Made by a program: the position numbers and the translations under genes
Source of the DNA: Mycobacterium sp. PSTR-4-N
GTDB taxonomy: Bacteria; Actinomycetota; Actinomycetes; Mycobacteriales; Mycobacteriaceae
Length of the DNA: 64,000 nt
Assembly (NCBI RefSeq): GCF_022348085.1
Contig: NZ_JAKRFN010000014.1
Span: 82,319 to 146,318 of the forward strand
Reading direction: 5' to 3'
Notes under the pieces: model-generated
The model's input: the letters and a program-made list of their open reading frames with translations, nothing else
Told to the model about the DNA's origin: nothing
Database searches by the model: none
In this document: positions 51,830 to 61,516 of the stretch, piece after piece
Position numbering within the stretch: position 1 is the stretch's first letter
Layout of the letters: the number at the start of each line of letters is the position of its first letter

Positions 51830-51859
51830 TTGACCCTCAACCCGCTGCTCACGTACCCT
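51830..51859 (+). promoter_or_regulatory. rplU: candidate promoter of rplU-rpmA
   Basis: TTGACC at 51830-51835 and TACCCT at 51854-51859, separated by 18 bp, six bases after the rne stop. The predicted transcript has a ~115-nt leader containing GC-rich inverted repeats. Confidence 0.5.
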
Positions 51860-51982
51860 TGACCAGTTGTCTTCCGGGCCTGCCCACGCCGGCCCGGGGC
51901 AGGGATGAGATCCCGCACCAAGACCCGCACGCAGACCGCCCAGGTGATGCGCGCCCGCACGCGAAGTAGAGGATGACCAACG

Positions 51983-52306
51983 ATGGCAGCGCAGAAAGCC
52001 ACGTACGCGATCGTCAAGACCGGTGGCAAGCAGTACAAGGTCGCCGCCGGTGACATCGTCAAGGTGGAGAAGCTCGACGTCGAGCCCGGTGGCACGGTGT
52101 CGCTGCCCGTGGCCCTCGTCGTCGACGGAGCCGACGTGACCACCGACGCGAAGGCTCTGGAGAAGGTCGCGGTCACCGGCGAGGTCCTCGAGCACACCAA
52201 GGGCCCGAAGATCCGCATCCACAAGTTCAAGAACAAGACCGGCTATCACAAGCGCCAGGGGCACCGTCAGCAGCTGACGGTCCTCAAGGTCACCGGCATC
52301 AAGTAA
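51983..52306 (+). CDS. rplU: 50S ribosomal protein L21
   Basis: 107-aa L21 with YAIVKTGGKQYKVAAGD and the C-terminal KRQGHRQQLTVLKVTGI. ATG 51983 follows AGAGGATGACCAACG. Operon with rpmA (17-bp gap). Confidence 0.97.
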   Translation: MAAQKATYAIVKTGGKQYKVAAGDIVKVEKLDVEPGGTVSLPVALVVDGADVTTDAKALEKVAVTGEVLEHTKGPKIRIHKFKNKTGYHKRQGHRQQLTVLKVTGIK

Positions 52307-52323
52307 CGACGGGAGCGACAGAC

Positions 52324-52590
52324 ATGGCACACAAGAAGGGCGCTTCCAGCTCACGCAACGGTCGCGACTCAGCCGCGCAGCGGCTCGGCGTCAAGCGCTT
52401 CGGCGGACAGGTCGTCAAGGCCGGCGAGATCCTGGTCCGTCAGCGCGGCACGCACTTCCACCCCGGCGTGAACGTCGGCCGTGGCGGTGACGACACCCTG
52501 TTCGCGACCGCCCCCGGCGCCGTGGAATTCGGTACCAAGCGTGGTCGCAAGTACGTCAACATCGTGCGGGTGACCCGCACCGACGCCTGA
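52324..52590 (+). CDS. rpmA: 50S ribosomal protein L27
   Basis: 88-aa L27, beginning MAHKKGASSSRNGRDSAAQR with the conserved FGGQVVKAGEILVRQRGT. The N-terminus reaches the peptidyl-transferase centre. GGGAGCGACAGAC precedes the ATG. Confidence 0.97.
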   Translation: MAHKKGASSSRNGRDSAAQRLGVKRFGGQVVKAGEILVRQRGTHFHPGVNVGRGGDDTLFATAPGAVEFGTKRGRKYVNIVRVTRTDA

Positions 52591-52607
52591 CTTCTTTCTC
52601 CATCGTC

Positions 52608-52662
52608 GAGATCGACGTTCGGGCGCCACGCACTCGCACTTTGGCGCCCAGACGTCGATTTC
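52608..52662. repeat. intergenic palindrome between rpmA and obg
   Basis: 21-nt arms 52608-52628 and 52642-52662 match at 18 positions (ATCGACGT and GGGCGCCA blocks) around a 13-nt spacer CGCACTCGCACTT. Sequence differs from the CGAGTGTG repeats. It may attenuate transcription from rplU-rpmA into obg or be a dispersed repeat. Confidence 0.6.
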
Positions 52663-52685
52663 GGCACTGAGAGAGGAGAACACCG

Positions 52686-54128
52686 ATGACCCGCTTCGTC
52701 GACCGCGTGGTGATCCACGCCCGGGCGGGTAACGGCGGCAACGGTTGCGCGTCGGTGCACCGCGAGAAGTTCAAGCCGCTCGGCGGCCCCGACGGCGGCA
52801 ACGGCGGTCGCGGTGGCAGCATCGTGTTCGTCGTGGACCCGCAGGTGCACACGCTGCTCGACTTCCACTTCCACCCGCACGTCGTCGCCCCGTCGGGCAA
52901 GCAGGGCGCCGGCAGCAACCGAGACGGGGCAGCAGGCGCCGACCTCGAGGTCAAGGTTCCCGACGGCACGGTCGTGCTGGACGAACAGGGCCGACTGCTC
53001 GCCGACCTCGTCGGCCCCGGCACCCGGTTCGAGGCGGCCGCAGGTGGTCGCGGCGGACTCGGCAACGCGGCACTGGCGTCTCGGGCCCGCAAAGCTCCCG
53101 GGTTCGCCCTGCTTGGCGAGAAGGGTGAGGTCCGCGACCTCACTCTCGAACTCAAGACCGTCGCCGACGTCGGCCTGGTCGGGTTCCCGTCGGCAGGCAA
53201 ATCCTCTCTCGTGTCGGCGATCTCGGCGGCCAAGCCGAAGATCGCCGACTACCCCTTCACCACGCTCGCTCCGAACCTCGGGGTGGTGTCCGCCGGCGAC
53301 CACACGTTCACCGTCGCCGATGTTCCCGGACTGATCCCGGGTGCCTCGGAAGGCCGCGGGCTGGGGCTGGACTTCCTGCGCCACATCGAGCGGTGCGCCG
53401 TGCTCGTGCACGTGGTCGACTGCGCGACACTGGAACCCGGCCGCGACCCGATTTCCGACATCCAGGCGCTCGAAGCTGAGATCGCCGCCTACACACCGAC
53501 GCTGCAGGGTGACACCACGCTCGGCGATCTCGCCGAACGCCCGCGCGCGGTGGTGCTCAACAAGATCGACGTACCCGACGCCCGTGAGCTCGCCGACTTC
53601 GTGTCCGAGGACATCGCCTCGACATTCGGCTGGCCGGTGTTCGAGGTGTCCACAGTGGCTCGAGAAGGCCTGCGGCCGCTGACCTTCGCACTGTGGGACA
53701 TGGTCGCGGCGTACCGTGCGGCGCAACCCGAGGTGGTCCCGCGGCGCCCGGTGATCCGGCCCGTGCCTGTCGACGAGACCTCGTTCTCCGTCGAACCGGA
53801 CGGCCAGGGCGGCTTCGTCGTGCACGGCACCCGCCCGCAGCGCTGGGTGGCGCAGACGAACTTCGAGAACGACGAGGCCGTCGGCTATCTCGGTGACCGG
53901 TTGGCGCGTCTGGGTGTCGAGGACGAACTGCTCAAACTCGGCGCACGGCCGGGCTGCGCGGTGACCATCGGCGACATGACGTTCGACTGGGAACCGCAGA
54001 CCCCCGCCGGTGTCGACGTGCACCTGTCCGGGCGCGGCACCGACATCCGGCTCGAACAGAACGAGCGGGTGTCCGCAGACGAGCGCAAGGCGGCCAGGAA
54101 GGCCCGTCGGGAGAGTCATCCCGAATGA
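52686..54128 (+). CDS. obg: GTPase Obg/CgtA
   Basis: 480-aa ribosome-associated GTPase. The Gly-rich Obg fold spans residues 1-158 (IHARAGNGGNGCASVHREKF, GGPDGGNGGRGG), the G domain has GFPSAGKSS (G1) near 167, DVPGLI (G3) near 213 and NKID (G4) near 292, and the OCT domain lies near residues 360-440. The start follows GAGAGGAGAA. Coupled to proB through an ATGA overlap. Confidence 0.97.
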   Translation: MTRFVDRVVIHARAGNGGNGCASVHREKFKPLGGPDGGNGGRGGSIVFVVDPQVHTLLDFHFHPHVVAPSGKQGAGSNRDGAAGADLEVKVPDGTVVLDEQGRLLADLVGPGTRFEAAAGGRGGLGNAALASRARKAPGFALLGEKGEVRDLTLELKTVADVGLVGFPSAGKSSLVSAISAAKPKIADYPFTTLAPNLGVVSAGDHTFTVADVPGLIPGASEGRGLGLDFLRHIERCAVLVHVVDCATLEPGRDPISDIQALEAEIAAYTPTLQGDTTLGDLAERPRAVVLNKIDVPDARELADFVSEDIASTFGWPVFEVSTVAREGLRPLTFALWDMVAAYRAAQPEVVPRRPVIRPVPVDETSFSVEPDGQGGFVVHGTRPQRWVAQTNFENDEAVGYLGDRLARLGVEDELLKLGARPGCAVTIGDMTFDWEPQTPAGVDVHLSGRGTDIRLEQNERVSADERKAARKARRESHPE

Positions 54129-55225
54129 GCCGTCACCGCGAGGCGGTCCGCACCGCACGATCGGTTGTCGTCAAGATCGGTACCACCGCGTTGACCACGC
54201 CGACAGGCGAATTCGACAGCGGCCGGCTGCACCATCTCGTCGACGCGATCGAAGCCCGCATGAAGGCCGGTTCCGACGTGGTGATCGTGTCCTCGGGCGC
54301 GATCGCCGCAGGCATCGAGCCGCTGGGCCTGACCAGGCGCCCCACCGATCTGGCGACCAAACAGGCCGCCGCGAGCGTCGGCCAAGTGGCGCTTGTCAAT
54401 TCGTGGAGTACCGCGTTCGCGCGGTATCAGCGCACCGTCGGCCAAGTTCTGCTCACCGCACACGACATCTCGATGCGGGTGCAGCACACCAACGCTCAGC
54501 GCACCCTGGACCGGCTGCGCGCGCTGCATGCCGTCGCGATCGTCAACGAGAACGACACCGTGGCCACCAACGAGATCCGGTTCGGTGACAACGACCGACT
54601 CTCCGCGCTCGTCGCGCACCTCGTTGGTGCCGACGCGCTGATCCTGCTGTCCGATGTCGACGGTCTCTACGACAGTGATCCGCGAAAAGCGAACGCGCGC
54701 TTCATCTCCGAGGTCGCCGGGCCCGATGACCTCGCCGGCGTGACGGCGGGTCGGGGCAGCCACCTCGGTACCGGCGGTATGGAATCCAAGCTGTCGGCGG
54801 CGCTGCTGGCCTCCGATGCTGGGGTCCCCGTGCTCCTGGCGGCGGCCGCCGATGCCGCGACCGCGCTGGACGATGCCTCGGTGGGTACGGTTTTCGCGCC
54901 CCGCGCCGAGCGGATGTCCGCGCGCCGGTTCTGGGTGCGCTACGCCGCCGAGGCGGCCGGCGCGTTGACGCTCGACGACGGTGCGGTCGAAGCCGTTGTG
55001 CGGCGCCGCCGTTCGCTGCTCCCCGCCGGGATCACCGCCGTCACCGGGCGGTTCACGGGCGGCGACGTCGTCGAGCTGCGCAGCCGCGACACGACGATGG
55101 TGGCCCGCGGCGTGGTGGCCTATGACGCCGTGGAGTTGACGAGCATGCTGGGCCGCTCGACATCCGATCTGCCCGCGGAGATGCGGCGCCCGGTCGTGCA
55201 CGCCGACGATCTCGTCGCGGTCTAG
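54125..55225 (+). CDS. proB: glutamate 5-kinase ProB
   Basis: 366-aa first enzyme of proline synthesis (glutamate to gamma-glutamyl phosphate). Amino-acid-kinase domain: VVKIGTTALT, SSGAIAAG near residue 57, NENDTVATNEIRFGDND near 140, GRGSHLGTGGMESKL near 215. The C-terminal PUA domain (residues ~275-360) is present. The pathway partner proA lies 5 kb downstream. Its TAG stop shares bases with the stop of the convergent gene. Confidence 0.96.
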   Translation: MSRHREAVRTARSVVVKIGTTALTTPTGEFDSGRLHHLVDAIEARMKAGSDVVIVSSGAIAAGIEPLGLTRRPTDLATKQAAASVGQVALVNSWSTAFARYQRTVGQVLLTAHDISMRVQHTNAQRTLDRLRALHAVAIVNENDTVATNEIRFGDNDRLSALVAHLVGADALILLSDVDGLYDSDPRKANARFISEVAGPDDLAGVTAGRGSHLGTGGMESKLSAALLASDAGVPVLLAAAADAATALDDASVGTVFAPRAERMSARRFWVRYAAEAAGALTLDDGAVEAVVRRRRSLLPAGITAVTGRFTGGDVVELRSRDTTMVARGVVAYDAVELTSMLGRSTSDLPAEMRRPVVHADDLVAV

Positions 55226-55836
55226 AAGCGGTCTTTCAGCCAGTTCTCGAGCCACTGCGCGCGGCGCTCGGCCGCATCGATGGCGTCATCGTCGGCGCGC
55301 CGCACCGGCACCCCGTGGGCGGACGCGGTCTCGACGATCGCGGTCCGCACGGCGGGGTCGGCGAGCAGCAGCGTGGCGAGCACCCCTGCCGACATCGTGC
55401 GGTGGCGCAGGCGGCCGCGGTAGTTCACCTCGGCGGGGATGCGAACGTCGAGCAGGCTCGACAGCGGCCGGCCCGCCACCGCCACCGCCGCGGTCAGCGC
55501 CGCGTCGGACGCCAGGCCGAGCAGTCGGCGCCGAAACGGGAAGCGCGGCAGGGGAAGTCGTCCTATCTGCGCCTGCAGGGCGTCGGCCAGGAGGTAGCCG
55601 ACCAGGCTGTGGGTCTCGATGTCGAGGACGTCGGACCAATCGACGGCATCCCCGTCGAACTCGACCTCGTCACCGCTGACCGCCAGCCCGCCGAAATGAT
55701 TGAGCAATCGAACCGCACCCTGCAGTGGGTCCGGCAGGCGGGTGAGTGCGGCCAGGGCATCGCCGATACCGAGGCCCCACCGCTCCTCAGCGGGTCCGGA
55801 CGGCGGTGTCCCCACACCGGGCAGAAGCGACGTCAC
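55222..55836 (-). CDS. conserved protein of unknown function, 204 aa
   Basis: No family recognised. The protein is largely helical, with an Arg-rich centre (RFPFRRRLLGLASDAALTA) and the C-terminal RRAQWLENWLKDRF. No signal peptide or clear transmembrane segment. GTG 55836 lies in a GTGA overlap with the sirtuin stop and has GGGGAG upstream, so the two genes are translationally coupled. Its stop overlaps that of proB (55222-55225). Confidence 0.6.
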   Translation of the reverse strand: MTSLLPGVGTPPSGPAEERWGLGIGDALAALTRLPDPLQGAVRLLNHFGGLAVSGDEVEFDGDAVDWSDVLDIETHSLVGYLLADALQAQIGRLPLPRFPFRRRLLGLASDAALTAAVAVAGRPLSSLLDVRIPAEVNYRGRLRHRTMSAGVLATLLLADPAVRTAIVETASAHGVPVRRADDDAIDAAERRAQWLENWLKDRF

Positions 55837-56696
55837 ACCGGGCTCCCCAGCGCCGGCAACTCGTCGGCGAGCAGCGCCAACATCGGTGAGCATCCGTTGT
55901 CGATCGTCACCGTGGCGAGATCGTCGCCGCGGGTGCGGCCGCGGTTGACGATCGCGATCGGGATGCCGCGCGCCGCGGCATGGCGAACGAAGCGGTAGCC
56001 GGAGTACACCGTCAGTGACGAACCGGCGACCAACAGCGCGTCGGCGTCGTCGACCATCGCGTATGCCTCGTCCACCCGGGCTTTCGGGACACTCTCGCCG
56101 AAGTACACGATGTCGGGTTTGAGCATGCCGCCGCAGCGGGGACAGTCGACGATCCGGAACTGGGAGGTGTCGCCCACGACCGCGTCGGCATCCGGCGCGA
56201 CGGCGATGCTGTCCAGGCTCCCGACTCGTTCCCGGAACCCGGGATTGGCCGCCTCGAGCATGTCGTCGAGGGCGGCGCGGGACATGCCGGCCCCGCACTG
56301 CAGGCACACCACGTGCACGTAGGTGCCGTGCAGATCGATGACGGCGCGGCTGCCCGCCTTCGTGTGCAGCAGGTCGACGTTCTGGGTGATCAGACCGGTG
56401 ACGAGGCCCGCTCGCTCCAGAGCGGCCAGCGCCCGGTGGCCCGCGTTGGGTCGGCGTTCGTCCATGTGGCGCCACCCGACGTGGTTACGGGCCCAGTAGC
56501 GTTGCCGGAAGACCGGGTCCGTCGTGAACTGCCGGATCGTCATCGGATTGGCCGGCGGGGAGTCGGGCCCGCGATAGTCGGGGATGCCCGAATCCGTCGA
56601 CATGCCGGCCCCGGTCAGCACGGCGATGCGACGGCCGCCGAGCACGGCGATCAGTTCGGGGGACTCCACGTCTACGAGAATAGGTGCCCGACGCAT
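55833..56696 (-). CDS. Sir2-family NAD-dependent protein deacetylase
   Basis: 287-aa sirtuin removing acyl groups from lysines with NAD consumption and nicotinamide release. GAGMSTDSGIPDYRG near residue 29, TQNVDLLH near 104, catalytic His in DLHGTYV near 122, zinc cysteines CLQC and CPRC, FGESVP, and GSSLTVYSG near 226. The GIPDYRG variant and long zinc module resemble class II (SIRT4-like) sirtuins. It heads an operon with the 204-aa unknown protein. Confidence 0.9.
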   Translation of the reverse strand: MRRAPILVDVESPELIAVLGGRRIAVLTGAGMSTDSGIPDYRGPDSPPANPMTIRQFTTDPVFRQRYWARNHVGWRHMDERRPNAGHRALAALERAGLVTGLITQNVDLLHTKAGSRAVIDLHGTYVHVVCLQCGAGMSRAALDDMLEAANPGFRERVGSLDSIAVAPDADAVVGDTSQFRIVDCPRCGGMLKPDIVYFGESVPKARVDEAYAMVDDADALLVAGSSLTVYSGYRFVRHAAARGIPIAIVNRGRTRGDDLATVTIDNGCSPMLALLADELPALGSPV

Positions 56697-56719
56697 CGAG
56701 GCAGCTCAGAGCCGGTTCT

Positions 56720-57259
<540 letters not shown>

Positions 57260-57313
57260 GGCCTCACGCATACCCAGGGTTATCGCCGGAACACTTCGGG
57301 GACACAATGAACC

Positions 57314-59356
57314 ATGGACTTTTACTCGGCGTATCAGCAGGGGTTCGTCCGCGTCGCCGCCTGTACCCATCACACGGCGCTGGCCGACCCGGCCGCGAAC
57401 GCGGAATCCGTGCTGCGCATCGCCCGCGAGTGCCATGACGACAACGTCGGCCTCGCGGTGTTTCCCGAGCTGACGCTGTCGGGGTATTCGATCGATGACA
57501 TCGTCATGCAGGACGCCCTCCTCGAATCCGCCGACACCGCGGTCGCGGACGTCGCCGCCGGATCTGCAGCGCTGATGCCGGTGCTGGTGGTGGGCGCCCC
57601 GGTGCGGCACCGCAATCGGATCTACAACACCGCCGTCGTCATCCACCGGGGTGAGGTGCTCGGCGTGGTGCCGAAGTCGTACCTGCCCACCTACCGGGAG
57701 TTCTACGAGAAGCGCCAGATCGCCGCGGGCGACGACGAGAGCGGAGAGATCCGCGTCGGGGGAGTGACCGTTCCGTTCGGTTCCGATCTGTTGTTCGCGG
57801 CCCAGGATCTCCCGAACTTCGTTCTGCACGTGGAGATCTGTGAGGACATGTTCGTCCCGGTACCGCCGAGTGCCGAGGCGGCGCTCGCGGGTGCGACGGT
57901 GCTGGCCAATCTGTCCGGCAGCCCGATCACGATCGGCCGGGCCGAGGATCGCTCCCTGCTGGCCCGCTCGGCGTCGTCGCGCTGTCTGGCCGCCTACGTG
58001 TACGCCGCTGCAGGAGAGGGCGAATCGACGACGGATCTGGCCTGGGACGGGCAGACGATGATCTGGGAGAACGGCGTCTGCCTCGCTCAGTCGCAGCGAT
58101 TTCCCAAGGGAGAGCGCCGGTCTGTGGCCGACGTGGACCTGCAGCTGCTGCGCAACGAGCGGGTCCGGATGGGGACGTTCGACGACAACAGGCGCCACCA
58201 CCTCATCGATGACGACTCCTACCGGCACATCGAGTTCACCCTGAACCCTCCTGACGGTGACGTCGGACTACGACGCGAGGTGCAGCGTTTCCCGTTCGTG
58301 CCCAACGACCCTGCACGTCTCGAGCAGGACTGCTACGAGGCGTACAACATCCAGGTCTCCGGTCTCGAACAGCGGCTGCGTGCGCTGAAATATCCAAAAG
58401 TGGTGCTCGGTCTGTCGGGTGGGCTCGACTCCACCCACGCGCTGATCGTCGCTGCGCGCGCCATGGACCGAGAGGACCGGCCGCGCAGCGACATCCTGGC
58501 CTACACCCTGCCCGGGTTCGCCACCGGCGAGCGGACCAAGAGCAATGCCACCCGGCTCGCCGAGGCGCTGGGCGTCACGTTCGAGACCATCGACATCAAG
58601 GCCACCGCCGAGCTGATGCTCAACGAGATGGACCACCCCTTCTCCCGCGGGGAGAAGGTCTACGACGTCACGTTCGAGAACGTGCAGGCCGGCCTGCGCA
58701 CCGATTACCTGTTCCGGCTGGCCAACTATCGCGGCGGGATCGTATTGGGCACCGGCGACCTGTCCGAGCTGGCCCTGGGCTGGTCCACCTACGGTGTGGG
58801 CGATCAAATGTCGCACTACAACGTCAACGGCGGGGTGCCCAAGACGTTGATCCAGCATCTGATCCGCTGGGTGATCTCGTCCGAGCAGTTCGACGAGACG
58901 GTGAACGAGGTGCTGGCCGACGTCCTGGACACCGAGATCAGCCCCGAGCTGGTGCCCGCCGGCGAGGACGAGGAGATCCAGAGCAGCCAGGACAAGGTGG
59001 GTCCTTATGTGCTGCAGGACTTCTCGCTGTTCCAGGTGCTGCGCTACGGCTTCCGGCCCTCGCGGGTGGCGTTCCTGGCCTGGCACGCGTGGCGTGACGC
59101 CGAGCGGGGGGACTGGCCGTTCGGCATCCCGGAGGACAAGCGGCCGTCCTTCAGCATCGGCGAAATCCGGCACTGGCTCGAGGTTTTCGCGCAGCGCTAC
59201 TACTCGTTCAGCCAGTTCAAGCGCTCGGCCCTGCCCAACGGTCCGAAGGTCTCGGCCGGGGGATCGCTGTCACCGCGCGGCGATTGGCGCGCGCCGTCGG
59301 ACATGTCCGCCCGCACCTGGCTGGACGAGATCGACCGCTGCGTCCCGAGCAACTAG
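57314..59356 (+). CDS. nadE: glutamine-dependent NAD+ synthetase NadE
   Basis: 680-aa two-domain enzyme converting nicotinate adenine dinucleotide to NAD with glutamine as nitrogen donor. The N-terminal nitrilase-like glutaminase has Glu52, Lys121 and Cys176, exactly the triad positions known for the M. tuberculosis enzyme. The C-terminal synthetase has the PP-loop LGLSGGLDSTHAL near residue 366 and GTGDLSELALGWSTYGVGD near 478. Confidence 0.97.
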   Translation: MDFYSAYQQGFVRVAACTHHTALADPAANAESVLRIARECHDDNVGLAVFPELTLSGYSIDDIVMQDALLESADTAVADVAAGSAALMPVLVVGAPVRHRNRIYNTAVVIHRGEVLGVVPKSYLPTYREFYEKRQIAAGDDESGEIRVGGVTVPFGSDLLFAAQDLPNFVLHVEICEDMFVPVPPSAEAALAGATVLANLSGSPITIGRAEDRSLLARSASSRCLAAYVYAAAGEGESTTDLAWDGQTMIWENGVCLAQSQRFPKGERRSVADVDLQLLRNERVRMGTFDDNRRHHLIDDDSYRHIEFTLNPPDGDVGLRREVQRFPFVPNDPARLEQDCYEAYNIQVSGLEQRLRALKYPKVVLGLSGGLDSTHALIVAARAMDREDRPRSDILAYTLPGFATGERTKSNATRLAEALGVTFETIDIKATAELMLNEMDHPFSRGEKVYDVTFENVQAGLRTDYLFRLANYRGGIVLGTGDLSELALGWSTYGVGDQMSHYNVNGGVPKTLIQHLIRWVISSEQFDETVNEVLADVLDTEISPELVPAGEDEEIQSSQDKVGPYVLQDFSLFQVLRYGFRPSRVAFLAWHAWRDAERGDWPFGIPEDKRPSFSIGEIRHWLEVFAQRYYSFSQFKRSALPNGPKVSAGGSLSPRGDWRAPSDMSARTWLDEIDRCVPSN

Positions 59357-60210
59357 GGCTGCAGCACGTCGTCGATCGCCTCGCGGGTCGGAGCGCAGTC
59401 ACCGGCACCGGGCACCAGCGTCGCCAACGCGCCCGCAGCGCAGGCGCGGCGCAGCGCCACGTCGGCGCCCGTCGGCCACGTCGCGGCCAGCACGCCGGCG
59501 AACACGTCGCCCGCCCCGGTGGTGTCGATCGCCTCGACCGCGGGAGCCGCTATGTCGCGCGCCGAGCCGTCGGCCACGTGCTGCGCGCCGGCGGCGCCGC
59601 GGGTGATCACCAGGTGAGGCACCCCGGCATCGCGCCAATCCGACGCCTCGGTCTCGTTGACCACGACGACGTCGGCGCGCTCGGCGAGCTGCTTGCGGTG
59701 CCCGGGATCGGTGAGCGCAGGGGAGGCGTTGACCATCACGACCGCGCCGCCGTCGCGTGCCACCCCGGCGGCGGCGATCGCCGTGGCGATCGGGATCTCC
59801 AACGAGATCAGCGCGACGTCGCTGTCGGCGATCACGGACCGGACCTGCGCCGACGTCAGGCTCAGGTGCGCGTTGGCGCCCGGCGCCACCACGATGCAGT
59901 TCTCGGCGCCGGCGTCGACCAGGATCGCCGCCGACCCGCTCGGACCCGGCACCTCCGTGACAGCGCGCAGGTCGACGCCGTTACGACCCAGGTGCGCGCG
60001 GAGCTCACCGGCCGCCGCGTCATCGCCGAGGGCGGCGACGAGACGCACCTCGGCGCCGGCACGGGCCGCCGCCACCGCCTGATTTCCGCCCTTGCCGCCG
60101 GGGCTCGTCGCCAATGAGGAGGCCAGCACGGTCTCGCCCGGCTCGGGGAGCGCCTCGACGGTGAAGGTGAGGTCGGCATTGACACTGCCCACCACGCAGA
60201 TCCTCGCCAC
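59353..60210 (-). CDS. ribokinase-family (PfkB) sugar kinase
   Basis: 285-aa kinase. GSVNADLTFTVEALPEPGET near residue 8, the ribose motif SPGGKGGNQAVAAARAG near 37, VNASPA, NETEA, and DTTGAGDVFAGVLA with the catalytic Asp near 240 fit ribokinase closely (corresponding to M. tuberculosis rbsK by position). GTG 60210 is 23 bp from the divergent proA start; no ribosome-binding site is seen, so the mRNA may be leaderless. Its stop overlaps nadE's by four bases. Confidence 0.88.
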   Translation of the reverse strand: MARICVVGSVNADLTFTVEALPEPGETVLASSLATSPGGKGGNQAVAAARAGAEVRLVAALGDDAAAGELRAHLGRNGVDLRAVTEVPGPSGSAAILVDAGAENCIVVAPGANAHLSLTSAQVRSVIADSDVALISLEIPIATAIAAAGVARDGGAVVMVNASPALTDPGHRKQLAERADVVVVNETEASDWRDAGVPHLVITRGAAGAQHVADGSARDIAAPAVEAIDTTGAGDVFAGVLAATWPTGADVALRRACAAGALATLVPGAGDCAPTREAIDDVLQP

Positions 60211-60233
60211 CGCGGCAACGCTACGCTGGGCGG

Positions 60234-61502
60234 ATGAGTCTGCACGCACCGGAACGCAGCGTGGGCACGCCGGGGGCGGCCGACGACGTGCGCGGGCAGG
60301 TGCACGAGGCCGCTCGCCGCGCCCGTACCGCGTCCCGCGACCTGGCGACGCTCAGCACCGAGACCAAGAACCGGGCGCTGCACACTGCCGCTGATCACCT
60401 GCTGCTGAACACCCGCGTCATCCTCGACGCCAACGAGGCCGACTTGGCCGCCGCCCGCGCCGCCGGCACCCCCGACGCCATGCTCGACCGGCTGGCGCTG
60501 ACCCCGACGCGGGTGGACGGGATCGCCGACGGGCTTCAGCAGGTCGCCGCGCTTCCCGATCCGATCGGGGAGGTGCTGCGCGGGCGGACGCTGCCCAACG
60601 GGCTGCAGCTGCGTCAGCAGCGCGTCCCACTCGGCGTCGTCGGCATCGTCTACGAGGGCCGCCCCAACGTCACCGTCGACGCGTTCGGCCTGACGCTGAA
60701 GTCCGGGAACGCCGTGCTGCTGCGCGGCAGCTCGTCGGCCGCCCGGTCGAACGCCGCGCTGGTGGAGGCCCTGCGCGCCGCGCTGGTGGCCGAGGGCCTC
60801 GACCCCGACGCGGTGCAGTTGCTGCCCAGCGCCGACCGAGCCAGCGTCACGCACCTGATCCAGGCGCGCGGCCTCGTCGACGTGGTGATCCCGCGCGGCG
60901 GAGCCGGACTGATCGACGCGGTGGTGCGCGATGCGCAGGTACCCACCATCGAGACCGGCGTGGGCAACTGCCATGTCTACGTGCACGCCTCGGCCGATCT
61001 GGACATGGCCGAGTCGATCGTGCTCAACGCCAAGACCCGTCGGCCCAGCGTCTGCAACGCCGCCGAGACCCTGCTGATCGACGCGGCGGTCGCCGACGTC
61101 GCGGTGCCCCGGCTCACCTCTGCGCTGCAGGCCGCCGGGGTCACGGTGCACGCCGACCCGTCCGAGGACGAGCTGCGGGCCGAGTTCCTGTCGATGGACA
61201 TCGCGCTCGCTGTCGTCGACGGTGTCGACGCCGCGATCCACCACGTCAACACCTACGGCACCGGCCACACCGAGGCCATCGTGACCACGGATCTGGCTGC
61301 GGCACAACGCTTCACCGAACGCGTCGACGCCGCGGCGGTGATGGTGAACGCCTCGACCTCGTTCACCGACGGGGAACAGTTCGGCTTCGGCGCCGAGATC
61401 GGCATCTCGACGCAGAAGCTGCACGCCCGGGGACCGATGGGGCTTCCCGAGCTGACCTCCACCAAATGGATCGTCTGGGGTGACGGTCAGACCCGTCCCT
61501 AG
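60234..61502 (+). CDS. proA: gamma-glutamyl phosphate reductase ProA
   Basis: 422-aa aldehyde-dehydrogenase-fold enzyme reducing gamma-glutamyl phosphate to glutamate semialdehyde in proline synthesis. LGVVGIVYEGRPNVTVDAFGL near residue 132, LLRGSSSAARSN near 162, VIPRGGAGLI near 220, and the catalytic cysteine in RRPSVCNAAETLL near 268 are all present. ATG 60234. Confidence 0.96.
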   Translation: MSLHAPERSVGTPGAADDVRGQVHEAARRARTASRDLATLSTETKNRALHTAADHLLLNTRVILDANEADLAAARAAGTPDAMLDRLALTPTRVDGIADGLQQVAALPDPIGEVLRGRTLPNGLQLRQQRVPLGVVGIVYEGRPNVTVDAFGLTLKSGNAVLLRGSSSAARSNAALVEALRAALVAEGLDPDAVQLLPSADRASVTHLIQARGLVDVVIPRGGAGLIDAVVRDAQVPTIETGVGNCHVYVHASADLDMAESIVLNAKTRRPSVCNAAETLLIDAAVADVAVPRLTSALQAAGVTVHADPSEDELRAEFLSMDIALAVVDGVDAAIHHVNTYGTGHTEAIVTTDLAAAQRFTERVDAAAVMVNASTSFTDGEQFGFGAEIGISTQKLHARGPMGLPELTSTKWIVWGDGQTRP

Positions 61503-61516
61503 TCAGGAGAACATCT

